Shown one piece after another: positions 17,690 to 27,424 of a stretch of DNA of 64,000 nt (position 1 is the first letter of the stretch; the number at the start of each line of letters is the position of its first letter). Location of the stretch: contig NZ_LR732707.1 of the NCBI RefSeq assembly GCF_902506555.1, positions 396,001 through 460,000 on the forward strand, written 5' to 3'. The notes beneath the pieces are model-generated. The model had not been told where the DNA came from. It saw only the letters and a program-made list of their open reading frames with translations, and searched no databases. The position numbers were made by a program, and so were the translations under genes. Source of the DNA: Sphingorhabdus sp. 109 (lineage in GTDB: Bacteria; Pseudomonadota; Alphaproteobacteria; Sphingomonadales; Sphingomonadaceae).

Positions 17690-18102
17690 AGAGAGTTCTG
17701 GTCTTTCTGCTTGTATGTCTTGCTGCTCCTGCCGCGGCGCAAACCGGCCTGCCGCCTGCTCCTTATGCCGACCGGCAACTGGACGATCCGCAGCAGGAAG
17801 CGGCCGCCCGCGACCTGATGGAAGAATTGCGTTGCCTGAAATGCCAGAGCCAGTCGATTGCCGACAGCAATGCGCCGATGGCCGGTGACATGCGCAGCCA
17901 GGTGCGGGAACGCATCGCCGCCGGCGAAACGCCGGAAGAGGTTAGAAGCTGGCTGATCGAGCGTTATGGCAACTGGGTATCCTATGACCCGCCGATATCC
18001 TCTGCGGTTACTTGGCCGCTGTGGATTGCTCCCATTATTTTGTTGCTGGCGGCCCTGTGGCTGGCGCGCGGGCGTTTTCGCAAATATCGGGGTGAGCAAT
18101 AA
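17686..18102 (+). CDS. ccmH: Cytochrome c maturation protein CcmH
   Basis: 138 residues: signal peptide ending AAPAAAQ near 19, the redox pair C50-L-K-C53 in LRCLKCQSQSIADS, then a C-terminal membrane helix (about 107-125). This is the short CcmH/CcmL/NrfF form that presents reduced apocytochrome to the lyase. Overlaps ccmG (ATGA) and the next gene (TAATG). Confidence 0.95.
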   Translation: MKRVLVFLLVCLAAPAAAQTGLPPAPYADRQLDDPQQEAAARDLMEELRCLKCQSQSIADSNAPMAGDMRSQVRERIAAGETPEEVRSWLIERYGNWVSYDPPISSAVTWPLWIAPIILLLAALWLARGRFRKYRGEQ

Positions 18103-18755
18103 TGGGCTGGATCATCCTTCTTTTGCTGGTGCTGCTTTGCGCTGGTGCGTTGATCATTTTGGGCAAATTGTCCCGGCAAACCTTTGAAATTACCGCTGCC
18201 GCGCTGTTGCTCGGCGTCGCCGGCTATGCCTGGCAGGGCCATCCCGGCATGGCGGGCGTGTCGGTCGAGCCGACGGAAAAACCCATTAGTTTTGATGGGG
18301 ACAGCATCGAGGCGCGCAACGAGATGGGCGAGCGTTTCGGCACCGCACGCGACTGGCTGGTCTTTTCCGATTCTCTTAATCGCGCCGGGAAGCACGGTGC
18401 GGCCGCCAATTATCTGCGCAACGGGGTGAAAGAACATCCCGAAGATCCCGATTTGTGGGTCGGGCTGGGCAACGCGTTGGTCGTCCACGCCGATGGCGTG
18501 ATCACGCCCGCCGCTCAGTTCGCCTTCCAGAAAGCAGCTGACCTGTCGCCCGAGCATCCCGGTCCGCCGTTTTTTCTCGGCCTGGCCTATGCACAGTCGG
18601 GCAAGATCGATCAGGCCCGGGCGATCTGGAAAGAATTGCTGGAAAGAAGCAGCGAGGACGCTCCATGGCGTGCCGATCTCGAGTCGCGGCTGGCGGCCAT
18701 GGAACGGGCTCAACCATCGCTGCCGATGGTACCAGATCAGCCGGAAGCCGAGTAA
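18102..18755 (+). CDS. CcmI-like TPR protein of cytochrome c maturation
   Basis: 217 residues: two N-terminal membrane helices (about 3-21 and 28-45) and a TPR-rich region (about 75-200, with AANYLRNGVKEHPEDPDLWVG and PFFLGLAYAQSGKIDQA, shown in part). This matches the CcmI/CycH apocytochrome chaperone, here without the long C-terminal domain. The ATG overlaps the ccmH stop by one base. It closes the ccm run. Confidence 0.85.
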   Translation: MGWIILLLLVLLCAGALIILGKLSRQTFEITAAALLLGVAGYAWQGHPGMAGVSVEPTEKPISFDGDSIEARNEMGERFGTARDWLVFSDSLNRAGKHGAAANYLRNGVKEHPEDPDLWVGLGNALVVHADGVITPAAQFAFQKAADLSPEHPGPPFFLGLAYAQSGKIDQARAIWKELLERSSEDAPWRADLESRLAAMERAQPSLPMVPDQPEAE

Positions 18756-18907
18756 AAGTCTTGCAATATGAATGGGTTGATATTCCGGACTTGTCGCTTT
18801 GTTGCACCTGCTAAATGCTGGTGCTAAGCGCACGCGCTTGCTGAAAGCAATGTCAGTAAACAGACTATTGTGTCCATTATGAACGGGGAAGCCTGACCGG
18901 CCCACCA

Positions 18908-20845
18908 ATGTCCGCAGAAGCAACCGAAAATCCAGATGCCCCGAACACGGTGCAGACCCATGGCTCACCCCAGCGCAACACGGCGATTGCCAAGCTTGCG
19001 GCCGGTGCAATCGGCATTGTGTTCGGCGATATCGGCACAAGTCCGCTTTATGCTTTCCGGGAAACATTTGTCGGCGCCCATCCGCTCGAGCTGGACCGTA
19101 TCCATGTACTGGGCGTCGTCAGCCTGATATTCTGGTCGATGACCCTCGTGGTGACGATCCAATATGTCAGCATCACGATGCGCGCGGACAACAAGGGGCA
19201 GGGCGGCAGTCTGGCACTGGTGGCGCTGATTTCCGGCGCCATGCGACGATCGAAATTCGGCTGGCTGGCGATTCTGCTCGGCGTTTTCGCAACCGCCTTG
19301 TTCTACGGCGACAGCATGATTACCCCGGCCATTTCGGTGCTTTCGGCGGTCGAGGGGCTGACGGTAGTGCAGCCGGGTCTTGGCCATCTGGTCATTCCGA
19401 TCGCGCTTGCTTTGCTGATCTTCCTGTTCCTGCTGCAGTCGCGGGGAACCGCCAAAATAGGAGCTTTGTTCGCGCCGGTGATGTTCGTCTATTTCACCGT
19501 GATCGGCACATTGGGGGTCATCCAGATTATCGGCCACCCCTCGATCCTGATGGCGTTTAACCCCTGGTACGCGGTGCAGTTTTTCATCACCGACGGTATC
19601 AAGGCCTTTCTGGCGCTCGGTTCAGTGGTGCTGGCTGTTACCGGTTCGGAAGCGCTGTTTGCCGATATGGGCCATTTCGGCAAAAAGCCGATGCGCGTTG
19701 CATGGTATGGCTTCGTCATGCCGGCTTTGCTGTGCAATTATTTCGGGCAGGGCGCGATGATCCTTTCGCTCGATCCCGCCGGAGCGGCCGCCGCTATTCA
19801 AAGCCCATTCTTCATCATGGCGCCCGAAGTGCTTCGCCTGCCGCTTGTCATCCTTGCGACCATGGCGACATTCATTGCCAGCCAGGCGGTCATATCCGGA
19901 TCCTTTTCGGTCACCCATCAGGCCATCCAGCTCGGTTTCATTCCCCGTCTGACGATCAAGCATACCAGCGCGTCGGAAGCCGGGCAGATTTACATTCCGT
20001 TCGTCAACTGGGCGATCATGATTGCGGTGATCCTGCTGGTATTGACCTTCCAGAGCTCGAGCAATCTGGCTTCGGCTTATGGCATTGCGGTCACCGGCGC
20101 GATGTTCATCGACACCTGCCTGCTGGCCATCGTGATGATCGTGCTGTGGAAATGGAAATTATGGTTCACCATCCCGTTGCTGGCGGTATTCTTCATCGTC
20201 GACGGTGCCTATTTTGCCGCCAATCTGACCAAGGTTCCCGATGGCGGCTGGTTCCCGCTGGCAGTTGGCGGCGTTGCCTTCATCATCCTGACGACCTGGG
20301 CCAAGGGGCGCCAGATCATGCGGAAGAATATGGCGGAAGCGGCGATGCCGATCGAAATCTTTACAAAATCAGCCGCAAATAGCGCGACGCGCGTGCCGGG
20401 CACAGCCATTTTCATGGCCTCCTCTTCCGCAGGCGTGCCCTCGGCGCTGCTCCACAATATCAAGCATAACAAAGTCATCCACGAGCGGGTCGTGATCCTG
20501 ACCGTCAATATCAAGGATGTGCCGACCGTTGCGGCTCACAAGCGCTGCGAGGTGAAGGATCTGGGTCATGGCTTCTATCGCCTCATCCTCCATTTCGGAT
20601 TTATGCAGGAAACCGACGTTCCCGAGGCGCTGAAACAGGTCAAGGAGTGTGGCATGGAATTTGACATGATGACCACCAGCTTCTTCCTGTCGCGGCAGAC
20701 CTTGTTGCCGTCAAAGAAACCGGAGATGATGATCTGGCGAGAAAAACTCTTCGCATGGCTGCTGCGCAACGCCGCGACTGCGATGGAATTTTTCAAACTG
20801 CCCAGCAACCGCGTGGTGGAACTTGGCAGCCAGATGGAAATCTGA
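18908..20845 (+). CDS. kup: Low-affinity potassium transporter Kup
   Basis: 645 residues. Twelve predicted membrane helices (about 30-460) with KUP signatures ([36 protein letters not shown]) and a cytosolic tail of about 170 residues containing the conserved [12 protein letters not shown] segment. Kup carries potassium with protons across the inner membrane. It stands alone, 150 bases downstream of the ccm run, with no recognised promoter. Confidence 0.96.
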   Translation: MSAEATENPDAPNTVQTHGSPQRNTAIAKLAAGAIGIVFGDIGTSPLYAFRETFVGAHPLELDRIHVLGVVSLIFWSMTLVVTIQYVSITMRADNKGQGGSLALVALISGAMRRSKFGWLAILLGVFATALFYGDSMITPAISVLSAVEGLTVVQPGLGHLVIPIALALLIFLFLLQSRGTAKIGALFAPVMFVYFTVIGTLGVIQIIGHPSILMAFNPWYAVQFFITDGIKAFLALGSVVLAVTGSEALFADMGHFGKKPMRVAWYGFVMPALLCNYFGQGAMILSLDPAGAAAAIQSPFFIMAPEVLRLPLVILATMATFIASQAVISGSFSVTHQAIQLGFIPRLTIKHTSASEAGQIYIPFVNWAIMIAVILLVLTFQSSSNLASAYGIAVTGAMFIDTCLLAIVMIVLWKWKLWFTIPLLAVFFIVDGAYFAANLTKVPDGGWFPLAVGGVAFIILTTWAKGRQIMRKNMAEAAMPIEIFTKSAANSATRVPGTAIFMASSSAGVPSALLHNIKHNKVIHERVVILTVNIKDVPTVAAHKRCEVKDLGHGFYRLILHFGFMQETDVPEALKQVKECGMEFDMMTTSFFLSRQTLLPSKKPEMMIWREKLFAWLLRNAATAMEFFKLPSNRVVELGSQMEI

Positions 20846-20930
20846 CCGGTGGATAGACCGGTATCCTGATGCTATTTCAGGACGTTATTGGACGTGATTA
20901 AGGCCGCATATATTTTTCTGCCGGAAAGGG

Positions 20931-20950
20931 ACCCCAGCCTTCGCCGGGGT
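20931..20950. repeat. Palindromic intergenic element
   Basis: ACCCC and GGGGT arms enclose AGCCTTCGCC, with an inner GC/GC pair and one mismatch, giving a 20-base hairpin without a following T run. It lies between kup and rpiB. Near-identical GC-rich palindromes are common between genes in sphingomonad genomes as I know them; only one copy is seen in this window. Confidence 0.5.
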
Positions 20951-21058
20951 TGACGCTTCGTCACGCTGCGCAAGACGCGGCGTGTCAAATATTTGGTGGC
21001 CTATCCGGGAAGTCTCTACTAAATAGCGGCCATTCGATTCTAACGACAGGAACAGCCC

Positions 21059-21511
21059 ATGCGCGTTGCCATTGCCTCCGATCACGCCGCCCTCGATATG
21101 AAGGCCACGCTGGTGGATTGGTTGCAGGAAGCAGGGCACGAAGTCAGCGATCTCGGACCGATGACCGCCGACAGCGTGGACTATCCCGATTTTGGCTATA
21201 AGCTGGCTGATGAAGTGGCTTCCGGCCGGGTCGAGCGCGGCGTCGCGCTGTGCGGTTCGGGCATCGGCATCTCGATGGCGGTCAACCGCAATCCTGCTTG
21301 CCGCTGTGCACTGGTCTCCGAAGGCCTGTCGGCTAAGCTGGCTCGGGAACATAATGATGCCAATGTCATCGCCATGGGCGCGCGGCTCGTCGGCATCGAA
21401 ATCGCGAAAGACTGTCTCGACATCTTTCTGAATACCCCATTTGGCGGCGACCGGCATCAGCGCCGGGTCGATAAATTGTCCGCCCCCCAAGCCCAAGGAG
21501 CAAGCGCATGA
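21059..21511 (+). CDS. rpiB: Ribose 5-phosphate isomerase B
   Basis: 150 residues of the RpiB/LacAB family. [10 protein letters not shown] at 6-15, [17 protein letters not shown] with catalytic C65, and [13 protein letters not shown] near 98-110 are diagnostic. It interconverts ribose 5-phosphate and ribulose 5-phosphate in the cytosol. AGGAA precedes the ATG, and the glyA ATG overlaps its stop. Confidence 0.96.
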   Translation: MRVAIASDHAALDMKATLVDWLQEAGHEVSDLGPMTADSVDYPDFGYKLADEVASGRVERGVALCGSGIGISMAVNRNPACRCALVSEGLSAKLAREHNDANVIAMGARLVGIEIAKDCLDIFLNTPFGGDRHQRRVDKLSAPQAQGASA

Positions 21512-22815
21512 GCAACGTCGCCGATATTCAGGATATCCGCCAGACCGGTTTCTTCGACTTTTCGGTGGACGAGAGCGATCCTGCGGTTGCCGGAGCAATC
21601 AACGCCGAACTGGCCCGGCAGCAGAACCAGATCGAGCTGATTGCTTCTGAAAATATCGTCTCCCGGGCGGTGCTGCAGGCGCAGGGGTCGGTCTTCACCA
21701 ACAAATATGCCGAAGGCTATCCCGGCCGCCGCTATTATCAGGGCTGTGCGCCATCCGACGATGTCGAGACGCTGGCGATCGAACGCGCCAAGCAATTGTT
21801 CGATTGCGGCTTCGCCAATGTCCAGCCGCATTCGGGCGCGCAGGCCAATGGCGCGGTGATGCTGGCGCTGGTCAAGCCGGGCGATACGATCCTCGGCATG
21901 TCGCTGGATGCGGGCGGTCACCTGACCCATGGCGCGAAACCGGCGCAATCGGGCAAATGGTTCAACGCTATCCAATATGGCGTCAATGATGATGATCATC
22001 TGATCAATTATGAGGAAGTCGAAGCGCTGGCCAAGGAACATCAGCCGAAACTGATCATCGCCGGTGGCTCTGCCTATCCGCGCGAGATTGACTTCGCCAA
22101 GTTCCGCGCGATTGCCGACGCTGTCGGTGCGATCTTCATGGTCGACATGGCGCATTTCGCCGGTCTGGTCGCTGCTGGCCTGCACCCCAGCCCGCTGGAT
22201 CACGCCCATGTTGTTACCACCACCACGCACAAAACATTGCGCGGGCCCCGTGGCGGCATGATTTTGACCAATGACGAAGCCATTGCCAAGAAGATCAACT
22301 CCGCGGTTTTCCCCGGACTGCAAGGCGGTCCGCTGATGCACGTGATCGCGGCCAAGGCGGTTGCCTTTGGCGAAGCGTTGCGCCCAGAGTTCAAGAGCTA
22401 TTGTGCGGCGGTCATTGAAAATGCGAAAGTACTGGCGGCGACGCTCAAGGAACGCGGCGCCGATGTGGTCGCCGGTGGCACCGACACTCATCTGGCGCTG
22501 ATCGATCTGTCGCCGCTGGGTATCACCGGCCGTGATGCAGATGAAGCGCTGGAGCGGGCCGGCATCACTTGCAACAAGAACAGCATCCCCAATGATCCGC
22601 AGCCGCCGATGAAGACCAGCGGCATACGCGTTGGGTCCCCTGCCGGCACCACCCGCGGCTTCGGCCCGGCGGAATTCCGGCTGATCGGTGACATGGTCGC
22701 GGATGTGCTCGACGGACTGCGCGAAAAGGGCGAGGCCGGCGACCCGGCTGTGGAAGCCGATGTTCGTGAACGGGTGCAGGAGCTTTGCGACCGTTTCCCG
22801 ATTTATCAGGATTGA
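21508..22815 (+). CDS. glyA: Serine hydroxymethyltransferase
   Basis: 435 residues, normal length. The PLP lysine is K242 in [37 protein letters not shown] and [10 protein letters not shown] are conserved. It converts serine and tetrahydrofolate to glycine and methylene-tetrahydrofolate. The ATG overlaps the rpiB stop, and nrdR follows after 15 bases, a common alphaproteobacterial order. Confidence 0.98.
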   Translation: MSNVADIQDIRQTGFFDFSVDESDPAVAGAINAELARQQNQIELIASENIVSRAVLQAQGSVFTNKYAEGYPGRRYYQGCAPSDDVETLAIERAKQLFDCGFANVQPHSGAQANGAVMLALVKPGDTILGMSLDAGGHLTHGAKPAQSGKWFNAIQYGVNDDDHLINYEEVEALAKEHQPKLIIAGGSAYPREIDFAKFRAIADAVGAIFMVDMAHFAGLVAAGLHPSPLDHAHVVTTTTHKTLRGPRGGMILTNDEAIAKKINSAVFPGLQGGPLMHVIAAKAVAFGEALRPEFKSYCAAVIENAKVLAATLKERGADVVAGGTDTHLALIDLSPLGITGRDADEALERAGITCNKNSIPNDPQPPMKTSGIRVGSPAGTTRGFGPAEFRLIGDMVADVLDGLREKGEAGDPAVEADVRERVQELCDRFPIYQD

Positions 22816-22830
22816 TCGGAAAGCCAGGCC

Positions 22831-23292
22831 ATGCGTTGCCCCTTTTGTGCCCATGACGATAGCCAGGTGAAGGACAGCCGTCCGACCGAGGACAATACGA
22901 CGATCCGGCGCCGGCGGCAGTGCGAAAGCTGCGGCGCGCGCTTCACGACCTTTGAACGGGTGCAGCTGCGCGAGATCACGGTGGTCAAGAGCGAGGATCG
23001 CAAGGAACCGTTCGACCGGTCGAAAATTGATCTGTCGGTGGCGCTCGCCTGTCGCAAGCGCGGTCTGGCGCAGGAGCAGATGGATCAGCTCGTGTCCGGA
23101 ATCCAGCGTCAGCTGGAAACCAGCGGCGAGAGCGAGATTCCCTCGCAGAGAATTGGCGAGATGGTGATGGAAGGCCTGAAGACGCTCGATAGCGTCGCCT
23201 ATATCCGCTTTGCGTCAGTCTATAAAGATTTCACCGAAGCCAAGGATTTCAAGGAATTTGCCGGCAGCGTCAAAGACGTCGGCGGCGCGTGA
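22831..23292 (+). CDS. nrdR: Transcriptional repressor NrdR
   Basis: 153 residues: a zinc ribbon with C3, C6, C31 and C34, followed by an ATP-cone (about 49-139, beginning [15 protein letters not shown]). NrdR represses ribonucleotide reductase genes according to the ATP/dATP balance. Located between glyA and trmJ; its stop overlaps the next GTG start. No NrdR-box pair was recognised within this window. Confidence 0.97.
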   Translation: MRCPFCAHDDSQVKDSRPTEDNTTIRRRRQCESCGARFTTFERVQLREITVVKSEDRKEPFDRSKIDLSVALACRKRGLAQEQMDQLVSGIQRQLETSGESEIPSQRIGEMVMEGLKTLDSVAYIRFASVYKDFTEAKDFKEFAGSVKDVGGA

Positions 23293-24029
23293 GCAACCAG
23301 CCCGCCATCATATTGGTAAACCCGCAGCTCGGTCAGAATATCGGCAAGGCGGCGCGCGCGATGCTGAATTTCGGGCTAACGGAAATGCGTCTCGTCAAGC
23401 CGCGCGATGGCTGGCCCAATCCCGATGCCGGACCGGCGGCGTCCGGTGCGGATCAGATTTTGGAAGAGGCGCAGGTGTTCGAGACCACAGCCGAAGCGGT
23501 TGCGGATTGTGCCCATGTCTACGCCACTACCGTGCGCAAACGCGGCATGACCAAACCGGTGCTGGCACCGTGGGAAGCGGCGGAAGATATGGCGCAGGCC
23601 AGCGGCAAATGCGCGATATTGTTCGGCCCGGAGCGGTCCGGTCTCGAAGTTTCCGATGTCGAGTTGGCGCGCAAGATCATCACGGTGCCGATCAACCCCG
23701 AGTTCGGGTCGCTGAATCTGGCGCAGGCGGTCATTCTGGTGGCCTATGAAATATCGAAAATGGACAGCGCCGCCAATGTCCAGCCGACACTGGAAAAGAA
23801 AAAGGCCGAACCGGCACCGCAGAAAGAGCTGGATATGTTCTACGAACATCTCGAGCAGGCGCTGGACAAGAACGGCTATTTCTATCCGCCAGAGCGCGCC
23901 GCAGCGACGAAGGTCACTCTGCGCAACATGTTGACCAAGCCGGCATGGACCAATGAAGAGGTGAAGACATGGCGCGGGATTGTCTCGTCGCTCGAACGTC
24001 CGCCGCGTAAAGACAAGGCGGAAAAATAG
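23289..24029 (+). CDS. trmJ: tRNA (cytidine/uridine-2'-O-)-methyltransferase, TrmJ type
   Basis: 246 residues of the SPOUT superfamily. The N-terminus [19 protein letters not shown], the central [12 protein letters not shown] and the knot motifs [10 protein letters not shown] and [16 protein letters not shown] match TrmJ/LasT-type 2'-O-methyltransferases acting on tRNA position 32. A C-terminal extension (about 160-246) is helical. It starts with GTG overlapping the nrdR stop (GTGA). Confidence 0.88.
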   Translation: MSNQPAIILVNPQLGQNIGKAARAMLNFGLTEMRLVKPRDGWPNPDAGPAASGADQILEEAQVFETTAEAVADCAHVYATTVRKRGMTKPVLAPWEAAEDMAQASGKCAILFGPERSGLEVSDVELARKIITVPINPEFGSLNLAQAVILVAYEISKMDSAANVQPTLEKKKAEPAPQKELDMFYEHLEQALDKNGYFYPPERAAATKVTLRNMLTKPAWTNEEVKTWRGIVSSLERPPRKDKAEK

Positions 24030-24058
24030 CCCATAAAACTGCTATTTCCACAAATATG

Positions 24059-24370
24059 CTATTTGCGCAGCTGGTCCCATTTCTGCAGTTCATAACTGAT
24101 CGACGTTTCCACCAGCAATTCCCAGATCGCCGCCATGGTTGGTGCCGGGATCGACGCCTTTTCTGACAGGCGTTTCACATTCGCCAGAACCTCAGCCTTG
24201 CGTTTTTCGTCCCTGACTGCCCCGCGGTCTTGCTTGATTCGCGCAGCTGCATCCATGCAGGCAAAGCGGAGCCGGAAAAGATCAATCAACTCGGCGTCGA
24301 GTCGGTCGACAGACTCCCGCAATTGCGTCATATCGTCGATTGTCCTGATGGATTCACTGCTTATGGTCAT
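24059..24370 (-). CDS. Chorismate mutase, AroQ class
   Basis: 103 residues, all alpha. LRESVDRLDAELIDLFRLRF, IKQDRGAVRDEKRKAEVL and IWELLVETSISYELQ give the AroQ helices with the arginine and lysine that bind chorismate. It converts chorismate to prephenate; the small size leaves isochorismate-pyruvate lyase as a less likely alternative. Convergent to trmJ and not in an aromatic operon here. M14 is a possible later start. Confidence 0.82.
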   Translation of the reverse strand: MTISSESIRTIDDMTQLRESVDRLDAELIDLFRLRFACMDAAARIKQDRGAVRDEKRKAEVLANVKRLSEKASIPAPTMAAIWELLVETSISYELQKWDQLRK

Positions 24371-24484
24371 GGCAGGGCCGATAATTTACTATGATCAAAA
24401 TGTCGAGCAGGAAGGCTGTTTCAAGTAGCTTTTCAGAGCGCCGCTGGCTATATTCTGGCCAACATTCATATTTTTGGAGTAATC

Positions 24485-24724
24485 ATGCTTACACTATTTT
24501 TATCACTGGCCTTGGCTGGCGATGCGTCGGCAGCGGCGAGCGATGAGCGGTCTGCAAAAGAAGATAAAGTTGTTTGCCGTTCTGAGGCGGTTCTCGGTTC
24601 AAAGATTCCCGAGCGTATTTGTCGTACGACGCGGGAATGGAAGCAGTATGAAGAGGAAAGTGCCCGTCAGCTGGAGAACCGTTCAAGCTACAGCCGTGGC
24701 ACGCAGAACCGCAACGACCCCTGA
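24485..24724 (+). CDS. Small exported protein, unknown function
   Basis: 79 residues. The start has a TTGGAG ribosome site; the N-terminus (MLTLFLSLALAGDASA) is a likely signal peptide cleaved near residue 16. The mature part has two cysteines in CRSEAVLGSKIPERICRTT, a spacing suggesting a disulfide, followed by a charged, Gln/Asn-rich tail. I recognise the C-x-13-C pattern from short sphingomonad proteins but know no function. Confidence 0.65.
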   Translation: MLTLFLSLALAGDASAAASDERSAKEDKVVCRSEAVLGSKIPERICRTTREWKQYEEESARQLENRSSYSRGTQNRNDP

Positions 24725-24768
24725 CAGGTTATCTGGTCAGCTTCGGCTTTTCCAGACTATATAGATTC

Positions 24769-24809
24769 ACGCGCCTTGACAGATTTGAAAAAATCTGATC
24801 AAGGCGCGT
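24769..24809 (+). promoter_or_regulatory. Long hairpin in the rpsD leader
   Basis: ACGCGCCTTGA (24769-24779) pairs perfectly with TCAAGGCGCGT (24799-24809). Inside it CAGATTT pairs with AAATCTG around a GAAA loop, with a single bulged A: about 18 base pairs in 41 bases. No T run follows. It ends 117 bases before the rpsD ATG, so it may be a leader control element for S4, or a processing or termination structure for the preceding small gene. Confidence 0.6.
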
Positions 24810-24926
24810 CAGCAATTGGCCCCGCATCCCGGTGAAGCGGCGGCCGCATCATACCTCCGGACGACAAGAGGTTTTGATGGTGCGCTCCGGGAAGACTTAG
24901 AAACAGCAAATTTAGGAGTCATTGAT

Positions 24927-25541
24927 ATGACCAAACGTACCAGTTCCAAATATAAGCTTGATCGCCGTATGGGCGAGAATATCTGGGGTCGTCCCAAATC
25001 TCCCGTCAATCGCCGCGACTATGGTCCGGGCCAGCACGGTCAGCGCCGCAAGGGCAAATTGTCCGACTTCGGTATCCAGCTGCGCGCCAAGCAGAAGCTG
25101 AAAGGCTACTATGGCGACGTGACGGAAAAACAGTTCCGTCGCGCTTATAAAGAAGCCGCTGCGATGAAAGGCGATACCAGCCAGAATCTGATCGGCCTGC
25201 TCGAGCAGCGTCTCGATATGGTAGTCTATCGCGCAAAATTTGCGCCGACCATTTTTGCTGCCCGTCAGCTTGTCAGCCACGGCCATATTCGCGTGAACGG
25301 TGTCAAATGTAATGTCGCATCGCGCAAAGTTGTTCCGGGCGACGAGATTTCGCTCAGCGACAAGGCCAAAGAAATGCTGCTGGTCATCGAGGCACAGAGC
25401 CTGCCAGAGCGTGAAATTCCAGAATATGTGAACCCTGAAGGTACCGACAAAGTATCTTATGTCCGTGTTCCGACCCTGGACGAAGTGCCTTATCCGGTGA
25501 CCATGGAGCCCAATCTGGTCGTCGAATTCTATTCGCGCTGA
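24927..25541 (+). CDS. rpsD: Small ribosomal subunit protein uS4
   Basis: 204 residues from the ATG at 24927, chosen for the TAGGAG site ten bases upstream and the conserved first residues [14 protein letters not shown]. It has the S4 N-terminal region ([20 protein letters not shown]) and an S4 RNA-binding domain (about 94-155, [14 protein letters not shown] and GHIRVNG). S4 nucleates 30S assembly by binding 16S rRNA, and in many bacteria represses its own message. It stands alone, not in the alpha operon, as usual for alphaproteobacteria. Confidence 0.98.
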   Translation: MTKRTSSKYKLDRRMGENIWGRPKSPVNRRDYGPGQHGQRRKGKLSDFGIQLRAKQKLKGYYGDVTEKQFRRAYKEAAAMKGDTSQNLIGLLEQRLDMVVYRAKFAPTIFAARQLVSHGHIRVNGVKCNVASRKVVPGDEISLSDKAKEMLLVIEAQSLPEREIPEYVNPEGTDKVSYVRVPTLDEVPYPVTMEPNLVVEFYSR

Positions 25542-25566
25542 TTGGTTTCAAACCAGTTTCAAAAAA

Positions 25567-25594
25567 GGCGGCTTTTAACAGCCGCCTTTTTTTT
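25567..25594 (+). terminator. Rho-independent terminator of rpsD
   Basis: GGCGGC (25567-25572), loop TTTTAACA, GCCGCC (25581-25586), then eight T residues. A-rich sequence upstream can extend the stem. The hairpin begins 26 bases after the rpsD stop. Confidence 0.93.
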
Positions 25595-25729
25595 GCCCGG
25601 CGTTTTGGTGACATGTCGGTTCTAGTGCCAGCCCAAGAGCGCGCATCCTAACGCTCCTTGCCTTGCCGAATATCGTCTGCCATTGAGTACAGAAGGATTT
25701 TCGGAACTGAAGATTTCAGAAGGAAAAGC

Positions 25730-27409
25730 ATGATGTTGAAACGGTCTCTTTGGATGCTGCTGGTACCGTCGCTGGTACTGTCCGGTTGCACGAAGATTGA
25801 AGAGGGCAATAGCGGGGTAGCAATCCCCGAAGTCGCAGCGCCGGAATTGTCGGTCGAGACGATGAAATCTATCACCGAAGAGCTTTCTTCCGATGCCTTT
25901 GAAGGCCGTGCACCCGGTACGCCGGGTGAGGAAAAGACGCTGGCGCTGCTGACCAGCAAGTTCGAAGAGGCCGGATTGTCGCCGGGCAATGGCGAGAGCT
26001 GGTTTCAGGATGTGCCGCTTGTATCAATTGAAGCCAAGAATGTTTCTCCTTTGACGGTGACCGGCGGAACCGAGGATCTCAGTTTTGCCTACGGCTCCGA
26101 GATGGTGGTCACCAGCTATCAGGAGCAACCGAAAATAGACATTGCCAACAGCGATATGGTCTTTGTCGGCTATGGCGTGAACGCGCCGGAGCGCGGCTGG
26201 AACGATTATGAGGGCGTCGATGTCAAGGGCAAGACCGTCGTCATTCTCGTCAATGACCCCGATTTCGGTACCGAAAGTCTCGAAGGCGAATTCGGTGGCC
26301 GGGCGATGACCTATTATGGACGCTGGACCTATAAATATGAAGAAGCGGCGCGCCAGGGTGCCGCGGCGGCCCTGATCATTCACGATACCGACCCCGCAGC
26401 CTATGGCTGGAACGTGGTCGAATCGAGTTGGAGCGGGCCGCAATTCTACGCGCAGTCGGCCAATGGCGGAGCCGACCAGACGAAAATCAACGGCTGGATC
26501 CAGAAGGATGTCGCGGCTAAGATTTTTGCCGCTGCCGGCAAGGATCTCGAAGCACAGATGAAAGCGGCCAAGAAAAAGGGATTCAAGGCGATCGACCTCG
26601 GTCTGAAAGTCTCGACGTCGCTTGAAAATACGATCAGCAAGATGGACAGCAAGAATGTCGTCGGCATCTTGAAGGGCAAGACCCGACCCGACGAATATGT
26701 GCTTTACACCGCGCACTGGGACCATCTTGGCCGCTGCAAGCCGGCACCCGACGGGGATGATATCTGCAACGGGGCTGTCGATAATGCTACCGGCACGGCT
26801 GCTCTGGTCGCTCTGGCCGAAGCCCATGTGAAAGCCGGCGCACCGGACCGCAGCCTCATCTTCCTCGCCGTGACGGCCGAGGAATCGGGCCTGTTGGGTT
26901 CCAAATATTATGCGGAAAATCCGATTTATCCGCTCAGCCAGACCGTTGGCGGTGTGAACATGGACGCGTTCGGCATGGCAGGCCCCGCCAAGAATGTGAT
27001 CGTAGTCGGAAAAGGCAAATCGGAACTGGACCGTTATCTCGAAGCGGCGCTGACCGGTGATGGCCGGGTGGCCGAAGCCGAGCCGACACCTGAAAAGGGA
27101 TTCTATTACCGCTCGGATCACTTCAGCTTCGCCAAACTGGGCGTGCCAATGATCTATTTCGAAGGCGGCGAGGATCTGGTCGATGGTGGCCGGGAAGCCG
27201 GGGAAGCCATTTCGAAAGATTATGGCGAGAACCGTTATCACGGTCCGAAGGACGAATATGATCCGAACTGGAACTGGGACGGCGTGATGAGCGATCTGAA
27301 AATCTATTATACGGTCGCGCGGATGCTGGCGATGACCGAAGACTGGCCGAACTGGAATGAAGGCGACGAATTCCGCGCAGCGCGGGACGAAAGCCGCGCT
27401 GGCAACTGA
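25730..27409 (+). CDS. M28 family zinc peptidase, lipoprotein
   Basis: About 560 residues. The leader ends in a lipobox (LVLSGC, C20). A PA-domain-like insertion (about 110-270) precedes the M28 catalytic domain. All metal ligands are visible: H in TAHWDHLG (about 327), D in NGAVDNATG (about 347), the EE pair in TAEESG (about 381), D in NMDAFG (about 409) and H in SDHFSF (about 463). It is likely an exported aminopeptidase. The tandem ATG-ATG start has AGGAA upstream. A shorter, altered relative lies at 36315. aguA follows after 15 bases. Confidence 0.92.
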   Translation: MMLKRSLWMLLVPSLVLSGCTKIEEGNSGVAIPEVAAPELSVETMKSITEELSSDAFEGRAPGTPGEEKTLALLTSKFEEAGLSPGNGESWFQDVPLVSIEAKNVSPLTVTGGTEDLSFAYGSEMVVTSYQEQPKIDIANSDMVFVGYGVNAPERGWNDYEGVDVKGKTVVILVNDPDFGTESLEGEFGGRAMTYYGRWTYKYEEAARQGAAAALIIHDTDPAAYGWNVVESSWSGPQFYAQSANGGADQTKINGWIQKDVAAKIFAAAGKDLEAQMKAAKKKGFKAIDLGLKVSTSLENTISKMDSKNVVGILKGKTRPDEYVLYTAHWDHLGRCKPAPDGDDICNGAVDNATGTAALVALAEAHVKAGAPDRSLIFLAVTAEESGLLGSKYYAENPIYPLSQTVGGVNMDAFGMAGPAKNVIVVGKGKSELDRYLEAALTGDGRVAEAEPTPEKGFYYRSDHFSFAKLGVPMIYFEGGEDLVDGGREAGEAISKDYGENRYHGPKDEYDPNWNWDGVMSDLKIYYTVARMLAMTEDWPNWNEGDEFRAARDESRAGN

Positions 27410-27424
27410 TTCCGGACGCCACGC

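Noticed and set aside
20931-20950. kup terminator
   Set aside because: The hairpin has no T run on either side and lies 85 bases after the stop; it fits a dispersed palindrome better.
21457-22854. 465-codon open frame opposite glyA
   Set aside because: glyA is unmistakable on the plus strand; the antisense frame has the Arg/His-rich, low-complexity look of a high-GC shadow.
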